From positions 620,001 through 684,000 of the forward strand of contig JASGHK010000008.1 of the NCBI GenBank assembly GCA_049841135.1: a DNA stretch of 64,000 bases. The letters are read 5' to 3'. This DNA is from JACRCT01 sp049841135. Lineage in GTDB: Bacteria > Myxococcota > Myxococcia > Myxococcales > UBA5297. Below, one piece after another: positions 7,596-17,485 of the stretch. Position 1 is the stretch's first letter, and every line of letters begins with the position of its first letter. Made by a program: the position numbers and the translations under genes. The notes below the pieces were generated by a model. The model was not told the origin of the DNA. It saw only the letters and a program-made list of their open reading frames with translations, and did no database searches.

Positions 7596-9248
7596 CTACA
7601 GCGAGCTCGAGTCATACTTCGAGGGGACCTCCACGGCGAAGCGCAGCTCGACCGTCTTCTTCTCCTTGGGCGCGAGCCCCACCTTCCAGGTCAGGAAGCC
7701 GTCGTCCTTGGCGAGCTCGTAGCCGGGCGTCGTGCCCTTCGGGTCGACCTGCACCTTCACGTCGTCCATCTGCGAGACCGGCACCTGCTCCTGCAGGCTG
7801 ACCTCGGTGGCCCTGGGCGCGAAGCTCTGCAGCTCGACCTTGTAGGCGTACGTCAGCTTGCGCGTGCTGCCGAACACGCCCGGGTCCTTCTTCAGCTCCT
7901 CGATGACGATCCGCTTCACCTTGACCTGCTCGTCGATGCCGAAGGCGAGCTTGATCTTGTCGCCGCGCGCGACGAGCGGCAGCCGCGTCGAGCCGATGAA
8001 CCCGCCGCCCGAGAAGAGATCCACGCGCCCGGGGATCAGCGGGTAGCGCGCGGCGTTCTGCGCCTCCGCCGAGCGGAAGGCGTGCGGCAGGAGCTTGGGG
8101 AGCGTCAGCAGCTTGAAGCTCGCCGCGAGCTTGAGGGTCTCGACATTCACCCGCGTCGGCCGCCCATCACCCGTGAAGTCCACGGTCCCCGGGACCTTGA
8201 GCTGCACCGACAGGCCCTGATCCTCCGCCTGCACCGGCGCTTCACCCCCGCTCGCCGGGCCCGAGGGCGCCACCGACGACAGCCGGCTGACCTCTTCGTC
8301 GCGGCGCACCAGGACCTTCTTCTCCTGGTCCTCCGGCGTGGCCCCCAGCTGGAGCCGCTGCAGCTGCGGCGGGGTGGCATCGCGGCGCGTGGTCGCCGTC
8401 GAGAGCGTGACCTCGACGTCCTTCCAGACCTCGCCCGTGGCCTGGACGATGCTCGCCAACACCGAGAGGTCGATGCCGTTGCGTGCCTCGTTGGCCCGCG
8501 CCTCGTACAGCGGCTCCCAGCTCACGCCGCCGGTCATGTACGACAGCTCCACCCGCGCCGGCCCGGTCGAGCCGCAGTGGACCGCCAGCTCGGCGTCCTG
8601 CACGCGCTTCGGCGCCGCCGAGGCGACGGCCCCACGCTTCCCCTGCAGCTCCTGCAGCTTCTGCCCCAGCTCGCGCAGCGCCACGTCCGACGCTCGCCGC
8701 CGCCCGTCGGCCTCTTCCATTAGATCGCGCGTGGCGTCGAGCGCCGTGGCCCAGGCCGCGACGTTGGGCTTCTTCTCCGCCGCCGCCTCGCGGGTCAGGA
8801 ACGGCAGCGCCGAGGCGCGCAGGCTCTCCGCCTGGCCGCGCTCGGCGAACGCCCGCTCGCGCACCAGCTGCTGCTCCTGGACCTTGAGCTGCAGCGCCTC
8901 GATCTGCGCGTCCAGCTCTCGCAGCTGGGCCGTCTGCGCCTCGGCGAGCACGCGCTGGTAGAGGCTGACGCCCTCGACCTGGGCCTCGGCGCCGCTGGCC
9001 GTGGCCTTGAGCGTGGTCGCGTCGAGCCCGAACGGCAGCGCCTTGAAGACCGCGGCCGTGGGTCCCTTGGCGCAGTCCACCTTGATCATCCGCGTCACCA
9101 GCGCGCGGTCCGGGTAGACCACCACCTTCACCACCGGCGGCGGCGTCTCCTTGGCTTCCTTGGCCTCTTCGGCGGCCGGTGCGAGTGCGGGCGCGAGCAG
9201 GTTCGCGGCGACCAGCGTCCACGAGAGGGTCTTCTTCAGGGTCGTCAT
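7596..9248 (-). CDS. MuiA-family (DUF4140/DUF4139) envelope protein, second of pair
   Basis: 550 residues starting MTTLKKTLSW with a signal peptide (LVAANLLAPALAPAA). An N-terminal DUF4140-like strand (VVVYPDRALVTRM) is followed by a coiled coil (about 100-200) and a DUF4139 beta-propeller-like half. The family is named after the mucoidy inhibitor MuiA; molecular function is unknown. The gene starts 17 bases after the end of its paralogue, so the two form an operon. Exported, probably periplasmic or outer-membrane. Confidence 0.8.
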   Translation of the reverse strand: MTTLKKTLSWTLVAANLLAPALAPAAEEAKEAKETPPPVVKVVVYPDRALVTRMIKVDCAKGPTAAVFKALPFGLDATTLKATASGAEAQVEGVSLYQRVLAEAQTAQLRELDAQIEALQLKVQEQQLVRERAFAERGQAESLRASALPFLTREAAAEKKPNVAAWATALDATRDLMEEADGRRRASDVALRELGQKLQELQGKRGAVASAAPKRVQDAELAVHCGSTGPARVELSYMTGGVSWEPLYEARANEARNGIDLSVLASIVQATGEVWKDVEVTLSTATTRRDATPPQLQRLQLGATPEDQEKKVLVRRDEEVSRLSSVAPSGPASGGEAPVQAEDQGLSVQLKVPGTVDFTGDGRPTRVNVETLKLAASFKLLTLPKLLPHAFRSAEAQNAARYPLIPGRVDLFSGGGFIGSTRLPLVARGDKIKLAFGIDEQVKVKRIVIEELKKDPGVFGSTRKLTYAYKVELQSFAPRATEVSLQEQVPVSQMDDVKVQVDPKGTTPGYELAKDDGFLTWKVGLAPKEKKTVELRFAVEVPSKYDSSSL

Positions 9249-9265
9249 GATGGCGGGCTCCCGGG

Positions 9266-11275
9266 TTACCACTGCCGCAGCTTGGCGCCGCGGGGGCGCG
9301 TGACGGTGTAGGCGAACTTGACGACCTGCTTGGCTCCGGGCGGCAGCGTCAGCCGCCACTCGAGCGAGCCCTCGACCTTGTCGTGGATGGCCCACGGCTC
9401 CATCCGGTCCAGCTTCACGTCCACCGTCTTCTCTCCCGCGAGCGGGACCTGGTCGACGATGCGCGCCTCCACCGGGGCGGAGCGCGGGTTGAGGAGCTCG
9501 ACGACCACCTCGTAGGTCGTCACGTCGTCCTTGGAGACGAACCCCGTCTCCTTGGTGACCACGTTGACGTTGCGCTCGAACTGCACGCCCTCGTCGACGC
9601 CGAGCGGCAGGGTCAGCTTCTCGCCCGCGGCGGTGGTGGGGAGGCGCGCCTGGCCCTGGAGATCGGCGCCGACGAAGAGATTGGCGTTGCCGGCGAGCAG
9701 CGGGCGGTCCGAGGCGTTGGTCACGTCGGCGACGAGGTAGGCCGCCTTCTTGAGGGCCGGGTAGATGGCGAGCCGGGCCGCAGCCGGCAACTTGGCGGAG
9801 TGCAGGGCCACGCGGCGCGACTCGGGACCGCTGCGCAGGCTCTCGCGGCGCGCCGACGGGTAGGCGAAGTCGTAGCCGCCGGCGAGGGAGGCGGGCAGGT
9901 CGGACGCGTAGCTCGGCGCGCTCCAGCCCGACGGTCCGTTGATCGAGACGCCGTTAGCCGCCGGCACGAAGCTCGTGCCGGGCTCCATCGGAGACATCGA
10001 GGCTGGGGCGCCGGCGGCGAAGTCTCTCTTCGCCTTCTGCTTGTGCGGCGAGGGCGGCGCGGACTGGACGGTCGTTTCGGCGGCCATGGATGGAGCCGGG
10101 GGCGGCGGCGGTGGGGGTGGCTCCTTCTTCGCGTACTCCCTGCGGCTGTCGACGACCGCTTCCTCCGGCCGAGCCAGCTCGCCCTCGAGCGTGCTGTCCT
10201 CGAAGTCGATGATGGTCGTGCGCAAGGACGCGGCCCCGGCCCCCTTGCCCGGCGCGGCTCCTGCGAGCGCGAGCAGGCGGGCGCGCACCTGCTGGTCGGC
10301 GCTGGCGCGGGAGCGCTCGCCTTCGAGGACCGGCATCGGCGGCCGGGGCGCGGGCGGCTCGGGCCGCGCGACTGGAGTGGGGATGAACCGGTCCCTCTCG
10401 CCGATCTTCCAGACCAGCATCTTCGGCAGCGTGGCGGTGGTGGCCGGCACCGCGGTCGAGAAGATCATCCTGGCGTCGGTCCAGTCCTCGCCCGTCTGCT
10501 GGGTAGCGAGCGCGGCGAAGCCCACCTCCACCTCGGCCTTTCCCGGCACGTAGCGCACGTCGTAGGCCGGGTACCAGCGCGCGCCGAAAGTGACGTAGGT
10601 GAGCGAGACTTTGGCCACGCCCTTGCCCTCGAGCCAGGCCTCCACCAGCCAGCCCTGGGCGGCGTTGGACCCGGCGGCGAGCAGCTGGGCCTTCTCCGCG
10701 AGCTGGGCGAGCTTCTTGCGCTGGGCGCGCACCTTGTCGTCCACCTCGCGCAGCGACTGCTCCAGTGCGGCCTCACGGGCGTCGAACCAGCTCACCGACG
10801 CCTTCCACCCGCCCGCCTCGAGCAGGACCGGCACGCCCTTGGGATCCGGCTGCGGCGACGCGGTCGGCCGCAGGCCCTGGAGCAGCGAGCGCTCGCGCTG
10901 CAGCCCTTGCTTCTTCTCCTCGAGCGCCAGCAAGGCGTCTCCGGTCGCCTCCAGCTCCTTGATCAGCTGCTCCGCCTCGGTCCGCGGGAACTCCTCCAGG
11001 CCCGCGCGACGGACCTCGACGCGCTTGACCTGGGCGCCCTCCGCCGTCACCCGCACCGACTCGGTGTCCAACGTCGGCGGCAGCAGCGCCAGACGGACCG
11101 CGCCGGCCGCGGCCGCCAACTCGCCCTGCCGGGTCACGCGGGCCCGGTCGCTGAAGACCGTGACCTCCTGAACCGGGAGCGAAGTGGGCGCGGGCGACAC
11201 CACCGCGGGGACCGCCGCTTCGGGCGAAGCGCCGAGTGCCAGAGCCAGGCTGGCCGTGAAGACGAGAGAGAGCAT
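9266..11275 (-). CDS. MuiA-family (DUF4140/DUF4139) envelope protein, first of pair
   Basis: 669 residues with a signal peptide (LVFTASLALALGASPEA) and a good ribosome site (GGAGG) before ATG 11275. It has the same architecture as its downstream partner: VTVFSDRARVTR, coiled coil, DUF4139. It also carries a central insert (about 280-440) with a polyproline run (PPPPPPPPAP). Neighbouring paralogues that keep the same domain order but diverge in sequence suggest a heteromeric pair. Function is not known for the family. Confidence 0.8.
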   Translation of the reverse strand: MLSLVFTASLALALGASPEAAVPAVVSPAPTSLPVQEVTVFSDRARVTRQGELAAAAGAVRLALLPPTLDTESVRVTAEGAQVKRVEVRRAGLEEFPRTEAEQLIKELEATGDALLALEEKKQGLQRERSLLQGLRPTASPQPDPKGVPVLLEAGGWKASVSWFDAREAALEQSLREVDDKVRAQRKKLAQLAEKAQLLAAGSNAAQGWLVEAWLEGKGVAKVSLTYVTFGARWYPAYDVRYVPGKAEVEVGFAALATQQTGEDWTDARMIFSTAVPATTATLPKMLVWKIGERDRFIPTPVARPEPPAPRPPMPVLEGERSRASADQQVRARLLALAGAAPGKGAGAASLRTTIIDFEDSTLEGELARPEEAVVDSRREYAKKEPPPPPPPPAPSMAAETTVQSAPPSPHKQKAKRDFAAGAPASMSPMEPGTSFVPAANGVSINGPSGWSAPSYASDLPASLAGGYDFAYPSARRESLRSGPESRRVALHSAKLPAAARLAIYPALKKAAYLVADVTNASDRPLLAGNANLFVGADLQGQARLPTTAAGEKLTLPLGVDEGVQFERNVNVVTKETGFVSKDDVTTYEVVVELLNPRSAPVEARIVDQVPLAGEKTVDVKLDRMEPWAIHDKVEGSLEWRLTLPPGAKQVVKFAYTVTRPRGAKLRQW

Positions 11276-11597
11276 GTGGAGCCTCCAGACCGACGTCGCA
11301 GTCTAGCGCCCACCCTCTTCAGCTGCAGGTTGGCGTTCGCCGACGTGGCCCATGCCCTTGGACGTTGTCTGGCTGGCGCTCACCGATGGCCCGTACGGGC
11401 TCGCGCTGGAAGTCATCCGCGAGGCCCCCGGCCGCTGAAGATAGGCATGCATCTTGTGACATGACCGGTGCGGTCCTCGACGACGATCGCTGCACCGTGG
11501 AGTCCCGAAGCCGTTCGCCGCCTGGTGGCAGTCCGTGTTAGTCGATCGTCTTCCTCGCTCCGCCGGACCGTCCGCTCGGCCCCTTACGGAACGTCGC
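11276..11597. other. Intergenic gap with a possible short reading frame
   Basis: This gap separates the divergent MuiA pair and the first chemoreceptor. A 28-residue frame with ATG at 11352 (MPLDVVWLALTDGPYGLALE...) ends at 11438. It has coding-like composition but no clear ribosome site, so it may be a gene remnant. TAGACT on the minus strand (about 11300-11305) is a plausible -10 for the MuiA operon. Confidence 0.3.
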
Positions 11598-13662
11598 GTG
11601 CTCCAGCCCACCCCGCCTCACCTGCCGCCGTCGCGCCGCGCCCTGTGGGGAGCGCTCTGGGTGCTCGTCCTCGGCAGCGGCTGCGCGGCCACGCCGGTGA
11701 CCCCGCTCCCCGACTGGCAGTACCGGTGGGGCGACTCCCCGAAGGACGGGGCGCGCTTCGCCTGGGAGGCAGAGGCGTGGGAGGCGCCTGGCTGGTCGAA
11801 GCTCGAGTTGCCAAACCTGCCCACGGGCGAGCGCCAGAAGTTCATGTGGATGCGCGTGAAGCTGCCCGAGCGCACCGATTCCACCTCGCGCGTCTTCTTC
11901 CTCTACGTCGACCAGAACCTCGAGGCCTACGTCGGCGGCAGGCGTGTGCACGCGTTCGGCGACCTGGCGAGCCGCTTCGTCCGCCTTGGCCGGCCCGCCC
12001 AGCTCATCCCGGTCGGCGCCGGGCCGGCAGGCGAGATCCTGTCGCTGCGCATCCGGTCGGAGCACGTGACCATCGGCCCGTTCGGCGTCGCGCGCCTGGG
12101 CTCCTCGTCCGCGCTCCAGAGGGATGTGCTCCAGCGCGGGCTGCCCGCCTTCCTCATCGGCCTGCTGCTGCTGGCCTTCGCGGTCGTGCTCCTCTTCGCG
12201 AGCCGGCTGTTCTTCCGCGCCGACCCGAGGATGACCTGGCTCGGGCTGCTGAGCCTGTGCGCGGGCGTCTACGGCTTGACCGTCGTCCACTCGCCGGTCA
12301 AGCAGCTGTTCCTCGACGCCCCCGAGGCGCTCTGGTACCTCGAGCTGGCCGCGCTGTACTTCGTCCCGGTCTGCTACTTCGGGTTCTTCGCGTCGATCAC
12401 CTCGGGCCCGCCCGCGCGGATCTCCCGGTGGGCCAGCCGCTTCTTCCTCGCCTGCGCCCTCCTCTCGCTCGGGCTGCCCTCGACCGGGCTCTTCACCGTC
12501 ACCGACACCCTGCCCTGGTTCCAGAAGCTGCTGACGCTGGCCATCGTCGGTGGCATCGCGCTGTCGGCGCGGGCGGCGCACGCCAACCTCGACGCCCGCT
12601 CGTTCCTGGCCGGCCTCCTGGCCGTGCTGGTCGTCGGGGTCCGGGACGTGATGATGGACAGCCGCATCCTCGCCGCCGAGACCGCCTGGTGCCTCTGGGG
12701 CTTCCTGGCCTTCGTGGGGTTCCTGGCCATCTCGATGCTGCTGGCCTACGCGCGCGAGTACGCCCAGCGCGACACCCTGTCGGAGCGCGTCGCCACGCAG
12801 AACGCCGAGCTTCTCCGAGGCCCGCGAGCGGATGCTGCACGCCGCCGGCGAGATCGGCACCGAGGCCGAGGTGGTCATCGAGTCCGCGGCCCGCCAGGCC
12901 TCCACCTCCAGCGAGCTCTCCGCCACCAACCACTCCACCTCCGCCACCGCCGCCGAGATCGCCCAGATCTCCCGCGAGGCCGCCCGCGCCGCCGGCGTCG
13001 TCGTCGAGACCGCCGAGAAGTCCGTCGCCCTCCACAAGAGCGGCGAGGCCGCCGTCGGCGCCACCGTCGCCGCCATCGAGTCCCTCGCCTCCCAGGCCGC
13101 CTCCTCCGCCAGGAGCGTCGGCCTCCTCGCCGAGCGCGCCGAGCAGATCGGCACCTTCGCCGAGCTCGCCCAGGACATCGCCGAGCAGTCCAACCTCCTC
13201 GCCATCAACGCCTCCATCGAGGCCGCCAAGGCCGGCGAGCAGGGCCGGGGCTTCGCCGTCGTCGCCTCCGAGATGCGCGCCCTCGCCGAGCAGTCCCGCC
13301 AGGCCTCCGAGAAAATCCGCGCCCTCCTCGCCGACGTCCTCAAGGACTCCCGCGCCGCCGTCGACGCCTCCCAGCAGGGCGAGAGCAGCGCCGCCAAGGT
13401 CGTCGACCTCGCCCGCCAGGCCGGCTCCGCCATCGCCAGCCTCGCCACCGCCATCCAGGACTCCGCCAAGGTCGCCCAGATGATCGCCCGCTCCAGCCAC
13501 GAGCAGACGCAAGGCGTCAATCGGATCGTCGGCGCCATTGCCCAGAGCTCCAGGGCCATCGACGACGCCCTCGACGGCAGCCGCCGCATCGAGGCCGTCG
13601 CCCGCAAGCTCGCCGACCTGTCCCAGGCGCTCTCCGGGCCGGTCCGAAACGCGGGCGCCTGA
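11598..13662 (+). CDS. 7TM methyl-accepting chemoreceptor 1 (one frameshift)
   Basis: GTG 11598 is chosen just ahead of a lipoprotein-like signal (VLVLGSGC); GTG 11535 is also open. The N-terminal exported jelly-roll domain (about 25-175; WQYRWGDSPKDG, FLYVDQNLEAYV) resembles a 7TMR-DISM sensor. Seven membrane helices follow (about 180-400), then an MCP signalling coiled coil without HAMP, with hairpin tip EQSNLLAINASIEAAKAGEQ. It should couple to CheA/CheW and be methylated. The frame breaks at 12807-12813, where GAGCTTC replaces the GAGCTC of its tandem paralogue; removing one T restores 687 residues. No C-terminal pentapeptide. Confidence 0.85.
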
Positions 13663-13730
13663 GCTTCGAGCGAGCGAGGCGGAGGCGAGCCAGTCGTGCT
13701 AAGTCATGGCCCGTTGAAGGGGGCTTCGTC

Positions 13731-15789
13731 GTGCCGGCAACCCCGACCCACATCGCCATCCTGACGCTCGCGCTGGCGACGGCCGCGCTCGCCGGCTGCG
13801 CTCGGCCCACGGTCACCCCGCTCCCCTCGGGCTGGCAGTACCGCTGGGGCGACTCGCCCAAGGACGGCGACCGCCTGGCCTGGGAGGCCGATCCGTGGGA
13901 CGCGCCCGGCTGGTCTGGGGTCGAGCTGCCGGCCATGCCGCCCGGCCGGAAGGACGGCGAGGCCTTCCTGTGGATGCGGGTGCGGCTGCCGGAGCGGACC
14001 GACGGCAGCTCGAGCGTCTTCGTCCGCTACGTGGACCAGAACGTCGAGGCCTACGTCTCCGGCCAGCGCGTCCTCGCCTTCGGCGACCTCTCGAGCCCGC
14101 GCGTCCGCATGGGCCGCCCCTTCCTGCTGGTGCCCGTCGGCGCCGGACCCGCGGGCCAGATGCTCAGCCTGCGCGTGCGCAGCGAGCACAAGACCATCGG
14201 CCCGTTCGGCGTGCCGCAGCTGGGCTCGGCCGAGTCGCTGCAGCTCTTCGTCCTAAGATCCGGGCTGGGCGAGTTCCTGATCGGAGTCACCCTCATCGGG
14301 CTCGGGGCCGCGGTGCTGCTGATCGCCCGCGTCCTCTACCGCCACGACCGGCGGATGGCGTGGCTGGGCGGCCTGAGCCTGGCGAGCGGCGTGTACGCGC
14401 TCAGCACGGTCTACTCGCCGGTCAAGCAGCTGGTCTTCGACGCGCCCGAGCTGGCCTGGTACGTCGAGCTCGCCTCGGTCTACGTCATCCCGGCCTGCTA
14501 CTTCGGCTTCTTCTCGGTGGTGGCGACCGGACGTTCGCAGGTGGCAGCACGGCACTTCTCGCGCTTCTTCTTCGCCTACGCCGTCGGCTCGGTCCTCCTC
14601 TCGCTCGCCGGGCCGTTCGGCCTGAACCTCACCGACACGCTGGCGCCGTTTCACATCCTCATCACGCTGGCCATCGTGGTCGGGCTGGTCATGGCGGTGC
14701 GGGCGGCGCGGGTGAACCTCGACGCGCGGTTCTTCCTGGCCGGCATGATCATCGTCGGCATCACCGGCGCGCTCGACGTGCAGATGGACGAGCGGCGGTT
14801 CATCTCCGAGACCCCGACCGTCGTCTGGGGCTTCCTGGGGTTCGTCAGCTGCCTGGGGATGGCCGTCATCCTCGCCTACTCGCGCGAGTACTCGGTGCGC
14901 GACGCGCTCACCGCGCGCATCGCCGCGCAGAACGACGAGCTCTCCGAGGCCCGCGAGCGGATGGTCCACGCCGCCGCCGAGATCGGCGCCGAGGCCAAGG
15001 AGGTCATCGAGTCCGCCGCCCGCCAGGCCTCCACCTCCAGCGAGCTCTCCGCCACCAACCACTCCACCTCCGCCACCGCCGCCGAGATCGCCCAGATCTC
15101 CCGCGAGGCCGCCCGCGCCGCCGGTGTCGTCGTCGAGACCGCCGAGAAGTCCGTCGCCCTCCACAAGAGCGGCGAGGCCGCCGTCGGCGCCACCGTCGCC
15201 GCCATCGAGTCCCTCGCCTCCCAGGCCGCCTCCTCCGCCAGGAGCGTCGGCCTCCTCGCCGAGCGCGCCGAGCAGATCGGCACCTTCGCCGAGCTCGCCC
15301 AGGACATCGCCGAGCAGTCCAACCTCCTCGCCATCAACGCCTCCATCGAGGCCGCCAAGGCCGGCGAGCAGGGCAAGGGCTTTGCCGTCGTCGCCTCCGA
15401 GATGCGCGCCCTCGCCGAGCAGTCCCGCCAGGCCTCCGAGAAGATCCGCGCCCTCCTCGCCGAGGTCCTCAAGGACTCCCGCGCCGCCGTCGACGCCTCC
15501 CAGCAGGGCGAGAGCAGCGCCGCCAAGGTCGTCGACCTCGCCCGCCAGGCCGGCTCCGCCATCGCCAGCCTCGCCACCGCCATCCAGGACTCCGCCAAGG
15601 TCGCCCAGATGATCGCCCGCTCCAGCCACGAGCAGACGCAAGGCGTCGACCAGATCGTCGGCGCCATCGCCCAGAAGCTCCAGGGCCATCGACGACGCCC
15701 TCGACGGCAGCCGCCGCATCGAAGCTGTCGCCCGCAAGCTCGCCGACCTGTCCGACAGCCTGTCGTCGGTCGCGAAGAGCCAGCCGTAG
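13731..15789 (+). CDS. 7TM methyl-accepting chemoreceptor 2 (one frameshift)
   Basis: GTG 13731 has GAAGGGGG 7 bases upstream and begins a lipoprotein signal (LATAALAGC). The architecture equals its upstream neighbour: exported jelly-roll sensor, seven helices, HAMP-less MCP domain. The sensor and membrane parts are clearly diverged, but the signalling domain (14947-15650) is almost base-for-base the same as 12822-13525. Near the end, GAAGCTC at 15674-15680 replaces the GAGCTC found in copy 1. Deleting one A gives 685 residues ending SDSLSSVAKSQP. The pair probably reports two ligands to one pathway, with mixed trimers possible. Confidence 0.85.
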
Positions 15790-16236
15790 CCCACATCGGG
15801 CGCTTCGTGCTGGCTCGTTTGGGCTTCTATGAAGGGAAGCGGGTCCGGGATCGAACGAAGCCGCTCGGCCGGCCGAACCGCGCTCCACCGCCCTGGTGAG
15901 GTGTCCGGCGCACCGGAGGCAACGATTCGAAACATGAGTATGTTTCGAACCATCGACTCATCTTTCGAATCATCGCTTCTGCCTCGGGAGAGGTGACGCG
16001 TTGGCCGATACCGGCACCGTCCGTCGCTGGCTATCGCTAGAGCGCGCTCGTACGGCCGCAGCCGACGCCTGCTGCAATGCCGGGCGCCCCTTCCTTATGG
16101 GCCAGCGAGGCAAGGCATCAGGGATCGCCTTTCGCCAGGAAGCATCGCAAGCGAGCGCGCAGCCCCCCGCCCCTGGCAGCTTCGCCAGGACCGACACGCC
16201 GGCCGCCTCCTCGAGGCGATGAATCATCCGGCTAGC
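15790..16236. other. Intergenic region between convergent genes
   Basis: No convincing gene. A 73-residue plus-strand frame at 16001-16222 has no family resemblance or ribosome site. The only clear structure is the TTCGAA cluster at 15926-15969. The stretch is less GC-rich than its neighbours around 15920-15980. Confidence 0.5.
15926..15969. promoter_or_regulatory. Inverted repeat TTCGAAACAT/ATGTTTCGAA plus third TTTCGAA site
   Basis: A perfect 10-base inverted repeat (15926-15935 and 15940-15949, loop GAGT) is followed by another TTTCGAA at 15963-15969. Each arm holds the palindrome TTCGAA, and the three lie about 17-20 bases apart. This looks like a multi-site operator, although it sits between two convergent genes. 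A terminator hairpin without a T-run is the alternative. Confidence 0.45.
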
Positions 16237-17403
16237 TCAGGTGCCGCCGACGGCGGTCCTCAGGCGCTGGCCCAGGGTCTCGAGGTCCTGGGAGTGCTTC
16301 TTGACCGGGCCCTCGGGGAAGTCGACGCACTGGCCCCACTTGATGACGTTTCCGTCGGGGGACTGCGAGCCCTCGGTGCAGCGCTGGTTCTCGAGCCGCA
16401 TGGTCACCGTCGCGGTGCGGTCGTTCTTGGAGACGATGACGAGGTAGCGCCGCCAGATGGTGGCGCCCACCGACTCGCGCCCGAGCCCGATGAAGCCGTA
16501 GCCGAAGGCCGTGTTCTGCCAGCCCGTCACCAGCATTCCGGCCTGGGGGTTGGACTGCACGGTCATCAGGCCGTTCATGGCCAGGCCGCGCATGAGCACC
16601 TGCAGGGGATCCTCCGCCTGCACCGGCATCGTGAACTGGTAGCAGAGCTTCAGCCCCTTCGACGAGGTGCACTCGGGCCCCAGCGCGGGCGGCGCCGTCG
16701 CCGCGGTCGGGGCTGGCGGAGGTGCAGGAACCGGCGCTGGAGCCGCCGCGGCCACTGGTGCCGCTGGGTAGGCCGCGGATGCCGGCACCGCTGCAGCACC
16801 TGGGGCAGGGGCGGGTGCCGGGGCAGGAGCGGCTGCGGGCGCAGGCGCCGGAGCAGGCGCCGGAGCAGGCGCCGGAGCAGGCACTGGCGCAGGTGCAGGC
16901 GCCGGCGCAGCGACCGGAGCCGGCGGCGGAGTCGGAGCAGGCTGGCCCGCGGACGGCGGCTGCAGCTGGTCGGCGCGCGCGGCCGCGCGGGTCTTGAAGT
17001 CCGGGAAGGCGTTCGGGTCCTGCGACTGGGCGTACTGGCGGTAGAGCTCGGCGGCATCCGCGGTCCGACCGAGCGCATCGTGGGCCGCGGCCAGCCCGTA
17101 GAGCGCCGGCGGATACCCTGGCTTGAGCCCGAGCGCCCGTCCGCAGTCACCGGCCGCCGCGAGCGGGTTGCCCAGGCCCAGGAACGCCGAGCAACGCGCG
17201 GCGAAGACCTCCCCGACCAGTGGAGACTCGGTCGCCAGGCCATTGAGCGTCTGCAGCGCGCGGGCGTTGTCGCCGGCCTGGAGCTGGGCGGCGGCGGCCT
17301 GGTAACGGGACAGCCCGGACGCGGTGAGGCTCGGGCTCTGTTGGGCGGCGGTGGTCGGTGGTGCGGCGAGCAATGCGGCGGCGAGAACCAGGCTCGAGAT
17401 CAC
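16237..17403 (-). CDS. Exported TPR protein with Pro/Ala-rich linker
   Basis: 388 residues from GTG 17403, with GGGAGG about 6 bases upstream. A signal peptide (LVLAAALLAAPPTTAA) leads to about three TPR units (20-140), a long linker of PAPAPA repeats (about 150-240, encoded by GGAGCAGGCGCC-type repeats) and a conserved-looking C-terminal domain with several Cys. The linker probably spans periplasm or peptidoglycan. Function is unknown. It lies 82 bases after treY on the same strand, but is not obviously related to it. Confidence 0.75.
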   Translation of the reverse strand: MISSLVLAAALLAAPPTTAAQQSPSLTASGLSRYQAAAAQLQAGDNARALQTLNGLATESPLVGEVFAARCSAFLGLGNPLAAAGDCGRALGLKPGYPPALYGLAAAHDALGRTADAAELYRQYAQSQDPNAFPDFKTRAAARADQLQPPSAGQPAPTPPPAPVAAPAPAPAPVPAPAPAPAPAPAPAPAAAPAPAPAPAPGAAAVPASAAYPAAPVAAAAPAPVPAPPPAPTAATAPPALGPECTSSKGLKLCYQFTMPVQAEDPLQVLMRGLAMNGLMTVQSNPQAGMLVTGWQNTAFGYGFIGLGRESVGATIWRRYLVIVSKNDRTATVTMRLENQRCTEGSQSPDGNVIKWGQCVDFPEGPVKKHSQDLETLGQRLRTAVGGT

Positions 17404-17485
17404 GGGGGCCTCCCGGCGATGTGGCCGCTTCCCCGTGCCGGAAGCGGAGCCGTGGATGGAAGCACGCGACGCGCCGGTTCTCAAG

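Noticed and set aside
16001..16222. A 73-residue gene in the convergent gap
   Set aside because: No ribosome site, no family resemblance, and random-looking composition.
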